DNA of 64,000 nt from Staphylococcus pettenkoferi (GTDB lineage Bacteria; Bacillota; Bacilli; Staphylococcales; Staphylococcaceae), in contig NZ_PPRN01000028.1 of the NCBI RefSeq assembly GCF_002902685.1, positions 1 through 64,000 on the forward strand. Reading direction: 5' to 3'. Under the pieces are notes generated by a model, which saw only the letters and a list, made by a program, of their open reading frames with translations, searched no databases and was not told where the DNA came from. The position numbers and the translations under genes are program-made. Below, one piece after another: positions 48,841 to 58,141 of the stretch. Each line of letters opens with the position of its first letter. Position 1 is the first letter of the stretch.

Positions 48841-48931
48841 TGTCACACCCCTTTTCCTATTGAATCTTATATCCCTTATCATAACTTATTAAAGCGTGAA
48901 AACTAAAATAATTATTGTGTAGAAATAGCGG

Positions 48932-48968
48932 TTGAAGCCTGTCCTCTATATGATAGCTCATGCTTCAA
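48932..48968. other. Hairpin between SDR and proC genes
   Basis: TTGAAGC pairs with GCTTCAA with a 23-base loop, in the divergent gap. It has no U-run; function unknown. Confidence 0.35.
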
Positions 48969-48989
48969 CTCATCGTCTCTCTCAGATTA

Positions 48990-49018
48990 AGTAAACGTTT
49001 CCACTAGCCTAATATAAT
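48990..49018 (+). promoter_or_regulatory. -10 element and cre-like site upstream of proC
   Basis: A perfect TATAAT (49013-49018) lies about 50 bases before proC. AGTAAACGTTTCCA (48990-49003), where the -35 should be, matches the CcpA cre consensus except at two positions. The overlap would fit repression by CcpA. Confidence 0.35.
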
Positions 49019-49067
49019 ATCTGTGTTACTATAGAAACATATTGTAAGGAGGTAGTGATACAACGTT

Positions 49068-49898
49068 ATGAAATTAGTATTCTATGGTGCTGGAAATATG
49101 GCACACGCAATTTTTACTGGAATCGTGAATTCCAATGTAGTGAAATCTGAGAATATTTATTTGACGAACCGTTCAAATGAAGACGCTTTAAAGAAACATG
49201 CAGAAGAACTTGGCGTTCAATATAGTTATGACGACGAGGCTTTATTGAAAGATGCGGACTATGTCTTCCTAGGTACGAAACCGTATGACTTTGATAATCT
49301 TGCAGATCGTATTAGACCGCATATTAATGAGGATAATCGTTTCATTTCTATCATGGCAGGACTACCTATTTCATACATTCAAGAACAACTTGGAACGTCT
49401 AATCCAAATGCTCGCATCATGCCTAATACCAATGCGCATGTCGGTCATTCAGTAACTGGCATTAGCTTCTCAAATAACTTTGGACCGAAATCTAAAGAGG
49501 AAGTTCATGAGTTAATCAATGCCTTTGGTTCTGTTATCGAAGTGCCAGAAGATCAGTTACATCAAGTAACAGCGATTACCGGAAGCGGTCCAGCTTTCCT
49601 ATATCACGTCTTTGAACAATACGTGACAGCGGGTACACGTCTTGGACTTGAGAAATCTCAAGTTGAAGAGTCAATTCGTAACCTTATCATCGGAACAAGT
49701 AAGATGATTGAACGTTCTGAACTAGGTATGGATCAATTGCGTAAAAATATTACGTCTAAAGGCGGTACAACACAAGCAGGTTTAGATGCTTTATCTCAAT
49801 ACGATATAGAAAGTATCTTTGAAGATTGCTTAAAAGCTGCTGTGGATCGTAGTGTTGAACTCGCTTCACAAGATGACGACGATGATGACGACGATTAA
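49068..49898 (+). CDS. proC: Pyrroline-5-carboxylate reductase
   Basis: Last step of proline synthesis, reducing pyrroline-5-carboxylate with NAD(P)H. It has 276 residues. The Rossmann start FYGAGNMAHAI (about 4), the LGTKPYDF loop and the C-terminal signature with ITGSGPAFLYHVFEQ and SKGGTTQAGLDAL are intact. The protein ends in eight consecutive aspartates, a tail I do not recall from other staphylococcal ProC. GGAGGT is a good ribosome site. A strong bidirectional terminator follows. Confidence 0.95.
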   Translation: MKLVFYGAGNMAHAIFTGIVNSNVVKSENIYLTNRSNEDALKKHAEELGVQYSYDDEALLKDADYVFLGTKPYDFDNLADRIRPHINEDNRFISIMAGLPISYIQEQLGTSNPNARIMPNTNAHVGHSVTGISFSNNFGPKSKEEVHELINAFGSVIEVPEDQLHQVTAITGSGPAFLYHVFEQYVTAGTRLGLEKSQVEESIRNLIIGTSKMIERSELGMDQLRKNITSKGGTTQAGLDALSQYDIESIFEDCLKAAVDRSVELASQDDDDDDDD

Positions 49899-49932
49899 AG
49901 TCATCACTAACTAATAGTATTATAAATAATAG

Positions 49933-49980
49933 AACTCCCTTCAATAGATGTTGAATCGGCACCTATTGAAGGGAGTTTAG
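49933..49980. terminator. Bidirectional terminator between proC and rnz
   Basis: ACTCCCTTCAATAG pairs perfectly with CTATTGAAGGGAGT, flanked by T-rich DNA on both strands. Confidence 0.85.
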
Positions 49981-50060
49981 TTATTGAGACAATAGTGGTA
50001 TTGAAAGTGTGTTGTTGCATTATGAGAAAGCATTTTACTCACTTAAATTAACTGCGAAGT

Positions 50061-50981
50061 TTAAAATTGATAGCTATCGAAGTCTTGGACAATATCGAAA
50101 TGAAGCTCAGGATATTGCAAGTGCAATTGACCTTCAAGCTCTGTGACATCATCTAAATTATAACGATTGCTGATATGAGTGATTAAACCGTGTTTGACCT
50201 GTGCATTGGCCATTAATTGAAAGACGTCAGCTACGTGTGAATGATGATAATTATTCGCGAGTGTACGGTCCCCTTCTAGATAGGTTCCCTCGTGTACCAT
50301 CACATCTGCATGATGCGCAAGTGTTGTTTCGTTGGCACATGGCTTCGTATCACCAAAGATAGCAACGATGGGGCCTCGCTTCGCCGGTCCTTTAAAATCT
50401 TTAGAATCGTATAATTGCCCTGCGTGTTCGAACGTTTCCTCTGATTTCACTTGTTGGTATTTGGGTCCGGGTTCTAAACCAATTCGTTTGAGCGCTTCAA
50501 CATCGATGGTTCCTGGAGTCGATGGGGCTTCAATACGGTAACCAAATGAAATGATTCCGTGATTAAGTATTTGTGCTGTAACTTCGAAGCCGTGGTGTTG
50601 ATAGGATAACTCATTGTCTATTTCAATAAACGTGAGTGGATAGTTTAATTTGGAGGCCGATAAGTCTAATGCAGTCTCAACGAATGATTTAATTCCTTTA
50701 GGTCCTATAATAGTGAGCGGTTTGCCCTCACCGCCTTGGAAAGAGCGGCTCGTCAAGAGACCTGGCAATCCAAAGATGTGATCACCGTGCATATGTGTGA
50801 TAAAAATATGATCTACTTTACCTAATTTAATTGAATGATGTAGAATCTGATGTTGCGTACCTTCCCCTACATCAAATAGCCAAATATGATTGGTATATGG
50901 TTCTAAATTAAGGGCCATCGCTTGGGTATTACGTTCTTTCGTAGGTAGACCAGCGCTAGTCCCGAAGAATGTGATTTCCAT
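50061..50981 (-). CDS. rnz: Ribonuclease Z
   Basis: Zinc endonuclease that removes the 3' trailer of tRNA precursors. It has 306 residues, the long bacterial form of tRNase Z. The metallo-beta-lactamase motif [13 protein letters not shown] (about 61-73) is present, as are later zinc ligands in FGDTKPC and VHEGTY. I start at [11 protein letters not shown] (50981), with GGAGG nine bases upstream; ATG codons further up overlap the site. Confidence 0.95.
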   Translation of the reverse strand: MEITFFGTSAGLPTKERNTQAMALNLEPYTNHIWLFDVGEGTQHQILHHSIKLGKVDHIFITHMHGDHIFGLPGLLTSRSFQGGEGKPLTIIGPKGIKSFVETALDLSASKLNYPLTFIEIDNELSYQHHGFEVTAQILNHGIISFGYRIEAPSTPGTIDVEALKRIGLEPGPKYQQVKSEETFEHAGQLYDSKDFKGPAKRGPIVAIFGDTKPCANETTLAHHADVMVHEGTYLEGDRTLANNYHHSHVADVFQLMANAQVKHGLITHISNRYNLDDVTELEGQLHLQYPELHFDIVQDFDSYQF

Positions 50982-51128
50982 GCACATGTGCCTCCTTTTC
51001 GACAACATTTTATCACAAAGTGAAATAGAATAAATAGTTAGAACTCAACAATTAAGCAAAAAGGTATGTACAAATTTAGCTATTGTTTTATAATGATTAA
51101 AGATTAAAAAAGAATTGAGGTTTTAATC

Positions 51129-52613
51129 TTGAGTACTAGCAATAAGAACATCCCATGTTTGATTACGATATTTGGTGCTACTGGTGACTTGAGTCATCGT
51201 AAACTCTTTCCGTCGCTCTTCCATCTTTATCAACAAGATAATTTGAACGAACAAATCGCAATTATTGGGATTGGTCGTCGTTCATTGACTAATGATGACT
51301 TTCGTGAACAAGTGAAAGCTTCAATTGAGCGTTATGTAACGAATACAGAACACCTCGAACATTTCATGGAACATGTCTTCTACCATGAGCATGATGTGAA
51401 TGACGAAGCAAGTTATGATGAATTGCTCGAGTTCAGCAATGACTTGGATGAGCGTTTCGAACTAGGTGGCAATCGGTTATTCTACTTAGCTATGGCGCCG
51501 AAATTCTTTGGTATCATTTCTGACTATCTGAAATCTTCTGGTCTAACGCAGACAGATGGTTTCAAACGCTTAGTCATTGAGAAACCGTTCGGCAGTGACT
51601 TGGCTTCAGCTGAAGAGTTGAACAACCAAATTCGCCGTTCATTTAAAGAAGAAGAGGTTTACCGTATTGACCACTATTTAGGCAAAGATATGGTTCAGAA
51701 TATCGAAGTGTTGCGTTTTGCTAACGCGATGTTTGAACCGCTTTGGAACAATAAATATATTTCTAACATCCAAGTTACCTCTTCAGAAATTCTCGGTGTC
51801 GAAGATCGTGGTGGTTATTATGAATCAGCCGGCGCTTTAAAAGATATGGTGCAGAACCACATGCTGCAAATGGTAGCCTTATTAGCGATGGAACCACCGA
51901 TTAGTCTTAAAAGTGAAGATATTCGAGCTGAAAAAGTAAAAGTACTTAAATCGTTACGCAAATTAGAACCTGAAGAAGTTAGCCATAACTTTGTTCGAGG
52001 TCAATATGATGCAGGTACGATTAACGGTGTGGAAGTGCCTAAATATCGCGATGAAGATCGTGTAGCAGAAGATTCTGATACGCCTACTTTTGTAGCAGGT
52101 AAATTACGTATTGATAATTTCCGCTGGGCTGGCGTACCATTCTATATTCGTACAGGAAAACGTATGAAGAGTAAGACCATTCAGGTCGTCGTAGAGTTTA
52201 AAGAGGTTCCACTCAACCTGTATTATGAAACAGATAAAAAGTTAGATTCTAATTTACTCGTGATTAATATCCAACCGAATGAAGGTGTGTCACTACACCT
52301 TAACGCGAAGAAAAATGTGCAAGGTATTGAAACAGAACCTGTACAACTCTCATTCTCTATGAGTGCTCAAGATAAAATGAATACAGTCGACGCCTACGAG
52401 AATTTATTGTTCGACTGCCTCAAAGGCGATGCGACAAACTTTACACATTGGGAAGAATTGAAATCGACATGGAAATTTGTCGATGCAATTCAGGAAGAAT
52501 GGACACAAACACCACCTGATTTCCCGGATTATGAAGCAGGTACCAATGGACCGCTTGAAAGTGAATTATTATTAAGTAGAGACGGTTTCCACTGGTGGGA
52601 AGATGTACAATAA
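51129..52613 (+). CDS. zwf: Glucose-6-phosphate 1-dehydrogenase
   Basis: First enzyme of the oxidative pentose phosphate pathway, reducing NADP with glucose-6-phosphate. It has 494 residues. The NADP loop is IFGATGDLSHRKLFPSLF (about 13) and the catalytic block is YRIDHYLGKDMVQNI (about 177, with the active-site Asp-His). The start is TTG at 51129 with GAGG eight bases upstream. A -10 TATAAT lies at about 51091-51096, with a weak -35. The partner gnd is a few genes away. Confidence 0.96.
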   Translation: MSTSNKNIPCLITIFGATGDLSHRKLFPSLFHLYQQDNLNEQIAIIGIGRRSLTNDDFREQVKASIERYVTNTEHLEHFMEHVFYHEHDVNDEASYDELLEFSNDLDERFELGGNRLFYLAMAPKFFGIISDYLKSSGLTQTDGFKRLVIEKPFGSDLASAEELNNQIRRSFKEEEVYRIDHYLGKDMVQNIEVLRFANAMFEPLWNNKYISNIQVTSSEILGVEDRGGYYESAGALKDMVQNHMLQMVALLAMEPPISLKSEDIRAEKVKVLKSLRKLEPEEVSHNFVRGQYDAGTINGVEVPKYRDEDRVAEDSDTPTFVAGKLRIDNFRWAGVPFYIRTGKRMKSKTIQVVVEFKEVPLNLYYETDKKLDSNLLVINIQPNEGVSLHLNAKKNVQGIETEPVQLSFSMSAQDKMNTVDAYENLLFDCLKGDATNFTHWEELKSTWKFVDAIQEEWTQTPPDFPDYEAGTNGPLESELLLSRDGFHWWEDVQ

Positions 52614-52645
52614 ACAATGGAATAAATATTGATATCAATTGAGAA

Positions 52646-52685
52646 CCTGCAGAAGGATACGAATGATTCTTCTGCAGGCTTTTTC
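52646..52685 (+). terminator. Terminator of zwf
   Basis: CCTGCAGAAG pairs with CTTCTGCAGG and CTTTTTC follows. Confidence 0.88.
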
Positions 52686-52925
52686 ATATTGTTAAAGGAT
52701 GATACTTGTGAACGCTAGAATCTCCTCTCATTTCCTCACTACCATTATTACTTTTTATCTGAAAAAGGAATGTGTTAAAGTAAAACAGTATGCGAATCGC
52801 TGAAAATTATCAATTTCTAAAGAAATGTCGTTTCAAAGATGTTTCTTGTAAGAAAATGATGTAGAATATAACTAATTGAGTTTATAGTGCTTGCTTACAA
52901 GCATAGATTTATAGGAGTGAAAGTA

Positions 52926-53795
52926 TTGGACGTTATCAAGCAAATTCAACAAGCTATTATACATATCGAGGATCATTTGCTAGAATCATTTCAATTACAA
53001 GAATTAAGTGATTACGTTGGCCTTTCACCTTACCATCTCGATCAGTCTTTTAAAATGATAGTCGGTCAATCACCAAGCGAATACGCTAAAGCACGCAGAA
53101 TGACACTTGCGGCTAAAGATGTGATGGCCCACTCTGGTCGCGTGGTAGATGTTGCTAAGAAATATCATTACGCCTCTGCGAATGACTTTGCGAATGATTT
53201 CAGCGACTTTCACGGTATCTCTCCTATTCAAGTCAATACAAAAAAAGATGAATTGAAGATGCAACAGAGAGTTTACATTAAGTTATCTACAACAGAACGG
53301 GCGCCATATACTTATCGCCTCGAACGACAGAAAGATATCCCACTCGTAGGACATGCGCGTTTTATTGATGCTGAAGATATTGAGAATCCATTCAAAGTGC
53401 CAGATTTTATTGAGGATTTGTTGGTAGAGGGATATATTAAAGATTTGCAGCGTTATAACGATATTGCGCCTCACGAGTTGTTTGTGATTAGTTGTCCTTT
53501 AGACAATGGTATGGAAATATTTGTGGGTGTGCCGAGTGAACGCTATCCAAGCCACTTAGAAAGCCGTTTCCTCCCAGAGCGTCAATATGCGAAGTTTAAC
53601 CTTCAAGGCTCGATGGATTACGTGGTGAACGAAGCTTGGTACTATATTGAAACGAGTCTACAGATGACGTTACCTTATGAGCGTAACAGCCTTTACGTAG
53701 AGGTTTATCCTTTTAATATTGATTTCAATGATGATTTAACTAAAATTCAATTATGGTTACCTGTTGATCAAGATGCATACAATGAAGAAGATTGA
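52926..53795 (+). CDS. AraC-family regulator with GyrI-like ligand domain
   Basis: Transcription regulator of 289 residues. The N-terminal double helix-turn-helix of AraC type (about 8-105) has LQELSDYVGLSPYHLDQSFK and the second DVAKKYHYASANDFANDFSD. The C-terminal half (about 110-285) resembles the effector-binding GyrI/BmrR fold that senses small molecules. Ligand and targets are unknown. The start is TTG at 52926 with AGGAG eight bases upstream; the earlier in-frame start at 52887 lacks a site. It lies between zwf and gnd, but nothing shows it controls them. Confidence 0.83.
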   Translation: MDVIKQIQQAIIHIEDHLLESFQLQELSDYVGLSPYHLDQSFKMIVGQSPSEYAKARRMTLAAKDVMAHSGRVVDVAKKYHYASANDFANDFSDFHGISPIQVNTKKDELKMQQRVYIKLSTTERAPYTYRLERQKDIPLVGHARFIDAEDIENPFKVPDFIEDLLVEGYIKDLQRYNDIAPHELFVISCPLDNGMEIFVGVPSERYPSHLESRFLPERQYAKFNLQGSMDYVVNEAWYYIETSLQMTLPYERNSLYVEVYPFNIDFNDDLTKIQLWLPVDQDAYNEED

Positions 53796-53823
53796 TCATT
53801 AGATAACTATATATTATAAAAAG

Positions 53824-53887
53824 AACGTCAATTTCTATATTTCTAAGATTATTCTGGTGATCTTAGTTATAGAAATTGACGTTTTTT
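53824..53887. terminator. Terminator of the AraC-family gene
   Basis: AACGTCAATTTCTATA pairs perfectly with TATAGAAATTGACGTT, with a nested CTAAGAT/ATCTTAG stem. TTTTTT follows on the plus strand; the minus strand also has a T-rich tail. Confidence 0.9.
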
Positions 53888-54008
53888 AGTGCGCATCAGG
53901 TCGTGCTAGGATGATTTATGTCTATCACTTAAATGCGTAGCTACGACTTCTCAAGCTTCTAACGGTGAAATATTCATTTTAAATTCACAACACGCGTGCA
54001 CATCTTAC

Positions 54009-54043
54009 AAAAAAGACAGTGAAACCAACCTGATTTCACTGCC
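54009..54043 (-). terminator. Terminator of gnd
   Basis: Minus strand GGCAGTGAAA pairs with TTTCACTGTC (one mismatch) and six T follow (54014-54009). It lies right after the gnd stop. Confidence 0.85.
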
Positions 54044-54055
54044 CAGCTATCTTTC

Positions 54056-55465
54056 TTATTCGTCTACCCATTCAGTGTGGAAGACGCCGTCCATATCTTT
54101 ACGTGCATACGTGTGTGCACCGAAGTAGTCACGTTGCGCTTGAATCAAGTTCGCAGGTAAATCCTCTGAGCGATAACTATCGTAGTAGTTAATGCTTGCA
54201 GAAAAGCCTGGTGTAGCAATACCATTTTGTACTGCTGTACCAACCACTTCACGTAAAGCACCTTGGTAGTTTGTAACGATATCTTTGAAATAAGGATCTA
54301 ATAAGAGATTTTGTAAGTTTGCATCTTTATCATACGCATCTTTGATTTTTTGTAAAAATTGCGCACGAATAATACAACCTTCTCTCCAAATCATCGCAAG
54401 TTCGCCTAATTGTAAGTTCCATTCATTTTCCATGCTTGCGCGACGCATTTGAGCGAAACCTTGCGCATAAGAACAAATTTTACTCATATATAAGGCTTTA
54501 CGAATTTTTTCTAAAAAGGCTTCTTTGTCCCCATTGAATGCGGCTTCAGGACCTTCTAATTGTTTAGACGCATTCACGCGTTCTTCTTTAAGCGAAGAAA
54601 TGAAACGTGCGAAGACAGATTCAGTGATAATCGTCAATGGAATACCCAGTTCAAGTGCGTTGATTGACGTCCATTTACCTGTCCCTTTTTGACCAGCTGT
54701 GTCCATAATTTTTTCTACTAAAGGTTCGTTCGTTTCGTCATCAATTTTAGTAAAGATGTTACCTGTAATTTCAATAAGGTAGCTTGATAGCTCTCCCATG
54801 TTCCACTCTTTAAATGTTTGTGAAATTGCTTCATGTGACATGCCGAGCAAGTCTTTCATCATCACATAACTTTCAGCGATGAGTTGCATGTCTGCGTACT
54901 CAATACCATTGTGCACCATCTTCACATAATGGCCTGCACCATTAGGGCCGATGTAAGCAACGCATGGTGCCCCGTCATCAGCTTTAGCAGAAATATCACT
55001 TAAGATATGTTTCACTTTCTCGTAAGCTTGTTGTTGACCACCAGGCATAAGTGACGGACCAGTTAGTGCGCCGATTTCACCACCTGAAACGCCCATTCCG
55101 ATAAAGTTAATACCGCTCGCTGCGAGATTGCGGTTACGGCGAATTGTGTTTTGATAATTTGTATTACCGCCATCGATTAAGATGTCATCATCATCGAGTA
55201 GTGGGAGTATACTATCGATTGTCGCATCTGTAGCGGGACCAGCTTTGACCATTAATAATATTTTACGTGGTTTTTCTAAAGATTGTACAAACTCTTCAAT
55301 AGAATACGTAGGATGGATTTGTTTACCTGCTGATTCTTTAACCATTTGTTCAGTCTTTTCAGGAGAACGGTTAAAGACCGATACACTGTAGCCGCGAGAT
55401 TCAATATTCCAAGCTAGGTTCTTACCCATTACGGCTAAGCCTACTACACCAATTTGTTGTGCCAT
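54056..55465 (-). CDS. gnd: 6-phosphogluconate dehydrogenase, decarboxylating
   Basis: Third step of the oxidative pentose phosphate pathway, giving ribulose-5-phosphate, CO2 and NADPH. It has 469 residues, the dimeric long form. The NADP site [13 protein letters not shown] (about 9), GGNTNYQNT (about 100), catalytic [17 protein letters not shown] (about 180, Lys and Glu) and the C-terminal [20 protein letters not shown] are intact. It is monocistronic with its own terminator. Confidence 0.97.
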   Translation of the reverse strand: MAQQIGVVGLAVMGKNLAWNIESRGYSVSVFNRSPEKTEQMVKESAGKQIHPTYSIEEFVQSLEKPRKILLMVKAGPATDATIDSILPLLDDDDILIDGGNTNYQNTIRRNRNLAASGINFIGMGVSGGEIGALTGPSLMPGGQQQAYEKVKHILSDISAKADDGAPCVAYIGPNGAGHYVKMVHNGIEYADMQLIAESYVMMKDLLGMSHEAISQTFKEWNMGELSSYLIEITGNIFTKIDDETNEPLVEKIMDTAGQKGTGKWTSINALELGIPLTIITESVFARFISSLKEERVNASKQLEGPEAAFNGDKEAFLEKIRKALYMSKICSYAQGFAQMRRASMENEWNLQLGELAMIWREGCIIRAQFLQKIKDAYDKDANLQNLLLDPYFKDIVTNYQGALREVVGTAVQNGIATPGFSASINYYDSYRSEDLPANLIQAQRDYFGAHTYARKDMDGVFHTEWVDE

Positions 55466-55539
55466 GTTACTTACCTCTCTTATCTTAAAATATTCGATAT
55501 AATTGTATCATACTACCGCTTATTCATCACTTAATGAAT

Positions 55540-56664
55540 TTATTGACGGACGATCTTCACAATTTCTATCAACTGTGCAGTAAGCCGATTTAACTCCTCT
55601 ATTGCGATACGTTCAGAGGTAGTATGAATATGTTCGTATCCTACACCGAGAATCACAGTTGGGATGCTGAAGCCATTGATGATATTACCATCTGAACCAC
55701 CTCCAGCTATAACTGTCCGAGACTCAAGATTTAATGCTTCAGCACTCCGACGAGCGATTTGAGTGACTTCCGCATCTTCTGAGATCTTGAATCCTGGATA
55801 GCTCGTGGTAATCGTAACTTGAGCTGATGTGCCATGTTGCTCTGCCGTTGATTCAAACGTTTCTTTCATATGTTGAACTTGAGCTTCAACCTTAGCTGTA
55901 TCATGAGAACGCGCTTCAGCATGAATTGTAACTTCATCCGCTACAATGTTCGTTGCTGACCCACCTTCAAAGCGACCGATATTAGCTGTTGTCACCTCAT
56001 CAATTTGGCCTAATTTCATGCGACTAATTGCTTTAGCTGCAATGTTAATTGCACTGACACCTTTGTTAGGCGTACTTGCATGAGCTGTGACACCGTAAAC
56101 TTTCGCATCTACTTTAACCTGAGTTGGTGCACCTACCACCGTCGTGCCTACCGGTTGACTCGCATCGATAGCGAACCCATATTTAGCGTTTAACAGTTCT
56201 GGATTCAATGCACGCGCTCCCAGCAAGCCTGACTCTTCACCTACAGTGATAACGAACTGTATCGGTCCATGTGCGAAGTCTTGTTCTTGCAACGTACGAA
56301 TCAGTTCAATAATTGCAGCGAGGCCGGCTTTATCGTCAGCACCAAGAATCGTCGTACCATCTGAGTAAATATACCCATCTGCTTTGACTTGAGGTTGAAC
56401 TTGGCGTCCTGGTACGACTGTATCCATATGACTAGTGAAATAGATGGGGGTTATTGTTTCTTCACCTTGAGTTGGGGCTAAAGTACATATGAGATTATTG
56501 GCACCAAGTCCCTCTTGCTGCCCTGCTTCATCTTCAACAACCTGTAGTCCTAGAGATTCAAATAGAGACTTTAAGAAAGGTTGAATCGTTGCTTCATGCC
56601 CTGTTTCAGAGTCGATTTGTACGAGTTCTAGAAATGTATCGAGTAAACGTTGTTCATTAATCAT
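55540..56664 (-). CDS. M20-family metallopeptidase, PepT-like
   Basis: Zinc aminotripeptidase-like enzyme of 374 residues. Metal ligands follow the M20 pattern: His in TSHMDTVVPG (about 76), Asp in GADDKAGLAA (about 110), catalytic Glu pair in TVGEESGLLG (about 143) and His in GVGYEHIHTTSERI near the end. It belongs to the PepT-like group annotated next to gnd in staphylococci. The substrate is unknown. Confidence 0.9.
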   Translation of the reverse strand: MINEQRLLDTFLELVQIDSETGHEATIQPFLKSLFESLGLQVVEDEAGQQEGLGANNLICTLAPTQGEETITPIYFTSHMDTVVPGRQVQPQVKADGYIYSDGTTILGADDKAGLAAIIELIRTLQEQDFAHGPIQFVITVGEESGLLGARALNPELLNAKYGFAIDASQPVGTTVVGAPTQVKVDAKVYGVTAHASTPNKGVSAINIAAKAISRMKLGQIDEVTTANIGRFEGGSATNIVADEVTIHAEARSHDTAKVEAQVQHMKETFESTAEQHGTSAQVTITTSYPGFKISEDAEVTQIARRSAEALNLESRTVIAGGGSDGNIINGFSIPTVILGVGYEHIHTTSERIAIEELNRLTAQLIEIVKIVRQ

Positions 56665-56877
56665 TGTCTTCGCTCCCCTTTTCCCTTAATACTTCTAGTA
56701 TAGAATATAGAAGCATTGAAATGTGGTCAGAAGTATTATTATGTTTGTTGAAGCGCGCTACAATTTTTGTCCTTAGGATAAAATGTTTTCGTAAAATAAA
56801 GCGAATAGGAAGAGCTTTGTACATCAAATTTCTAACCCCCTGGAATTTGGAATACCAAAAATATTAAGAATCTAGCA
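56665..56877. other. Intergenic region between the PepT-like gene and the Prli42-like gene
   Basis: About 210 bases with no gene and no clear repeat. It is divergent, so it must hold the PepT-like gene promoter, which I cannot place with confidence. Confidence 0.35.
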
Positions 56878-56907
56878 TTACAACGTGTTATAATAACGAT
56901 ATATAAT
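56878..56907 (+). promoter_or_regulatory. Promoter of the Prli42-like gene
   Basis: -35 TTACAA (56878-56883), 18-base spacer, -10 TATAAT (56902-56907), about 25 bases before the start codon. A second TATAAT is at 56889-56894. Confidence 0.65.
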
Positions 56908-56932
56908 ATTAAATTGGGATGGAGGATCCACA

Positions 56933-57031
56933 TTGAATAATAAAGTATTTCGAGTAGTTATCATCGTGATGCTCGTTGCAGTAGTACTCGCGTTGTTGCT
57001 AACAAGTCTCGTTATACTTGTTGGTCGTTAA
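56933..57031 (+). CDS. Prli42-like small membrane protein
   Basis: A 32-residue protein beginning MNNKVFRVVIIVMLVAV: a short basic N-terminus, then one membrane helix, then VGR. It matches the pattern of Prli42, the miniprotein that in Listeria anchors the stressosome to the membrane and was reported to be widespread in Firmicutes. The start is TTG at 56933 with GGAGG seven bases upstream. It has its own promoter and a strong terminator, which argues that it is real despite its size. Homology is judged by pattern only. Staphylococci have RsbU-type sigma-B control and no full stressosome, so a role here would be inferred. Confidence 0.75.
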   Translation: MNNKVFRVVIIVMLVAVVLALLLTSLVILVGR

Positions 57032-57042
57032 TAATAATAAAG

Positions 57043-57094
57043 ACGCCTTCTTAACTTGATGTAGTAACTGATCAAGTTAGGAAGGCGTTTGTTG
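57043..57094. terminator. Bidirectional terminator after the Prli42-like gene
   Basis: ACGCCTTC-TTAACTTGAT pairs with ATCAAGTTA-GGAAGGCGT (57043-57060 / 57071-57088). TTTGTTGT follows on the plus strand and CTTTATTATTATT on the minus strand. Confidence 0.82.
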
Positions 57095-57133
57095 TATTCA
57101 GGATTTACGATTACTTCTTAATATCTCTTCTCT

Positions 57134-58129
57134 TTAACTTACTTCGCTGTGCATTTTTAAAGAACCAAAGTGAGATTTAATATTCAAATACTCTTCTAGT
57201 TCGTAGAGAATTTGCATGATACTTGCACGCGTTTCAAGTTCGGCATGTGTCGACGGTAAAGGTGCCTCTTGAACTTTGAGGCGAATATCATACAAGGAGT
57301 GAAGACGCAATACAGTATAATCGTTGCTATTGACATTCTCGCCTACTTCACTGAGCAAACCAGCAAGTTGTTCAATCGTCTCATCATGACCTTCAATATG
57401 CTGAACCAATCTATAAATACGCGTCAGTAAATCAAGTTGTTCTTCACGCATATCAAAGTAATGATAATAGGAGTTCTCATTACGAACGAAGTGATTTTTA
57501 ACATCTCTAAAGGCTAAAGATTTCGCTTTCTTAATCGTCAACTTCAAGTGTTGGATATGTTCTTCTACAGCGTTTATCGAAGATTTTTTATCTTCAGCAA
57601 GTAGATAATGACCGAAAGTTGTAAAAATATTACGGAATTGGCTTTCAACATTCTTCTTATACTGATTTAAGTTGTGATCTAAACTTGGCATGATGAGATT
57701 CATGATAAAAGCAATTCCGAGACCCACGCACAAGAGCAACACTTCGTTGATAAATAAATGAAGATCGATGGACTCAGCATTAAAGACGTGAAGAAGAATG
57801 ACGCAACTTGTTATGACGCCCTCTTGAACATTTAATACGACTGTTAAAGGAATGAACAAGAGTACAATTAAACCGACGACGAGTGCGTGCTGACCTAAAA
57901 TACTAAACGCGAGCATACCAATAAGCAATATGATCAGACAGGAAATGAATCTAGAAACGATAGCTTGCAATGAGTGCACTTTCGTGTGCTTAATGCACAA
58001 GACAACTAAAATGGCACTAGATGCAAAATTATCTAGACCAATGAGTTTGGCGATAATAATACCTAGTGCCATTCCGACAGCCGTCTTGATCGTTCTAAAT
58101 CCAATACGATATGGATTTAAACTTAACAT
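57134..58129 (-). CDS. Aromatic acid exporter family membrane protein (UPF0421)
   Basis: Membrane protein of 331 residues with four to six helices in the N-terminal half and a helical cytoplasmic domain in the second half (about 150-331), as in the FUSC/aromatic acid exporter group. The start NPYRIGFRTIKTAVGMALGI is typical. Transport of aromatic acids is an annotation by family and has not been shown in staphylococci. GAGG lies nine bases before the ATG at 58129. It follows brxB on the same strand by 12 bases, so it may be in that transcript. Confidence 0.85.
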   Translation of the reverse strand: MLSLNPYRIGFRTIKTAVGMALGIIIAKLIGLDNFASSAILVVLCIKHTKVHSLQAIVSRFISCLIILLIGMLAFSILGQHALVVGLIVLLFIPLTVVLNVQEGVITSCVILLHVFNAESIDLHLFINEVLLLCVGLGIAFIMNLIMPSLDHNLNQYKKNVESQFRNIFTTFGHYLLAEDKKSSINAVEEHIQHLKLTIKKAKSLAFRDVKNHFVRNENSYYHYFDMREEQLDLLTRIYRLVQHIEGHDETIEQLAGLLSEVGENVNSNDYTVLRLHSLYDIRLKVQEAPLPSTHAELETRASIMQILYELEEYLNIKSHFGSLKMHSEVS

Positions 58130-58141
58130 GAGTGACGACCT

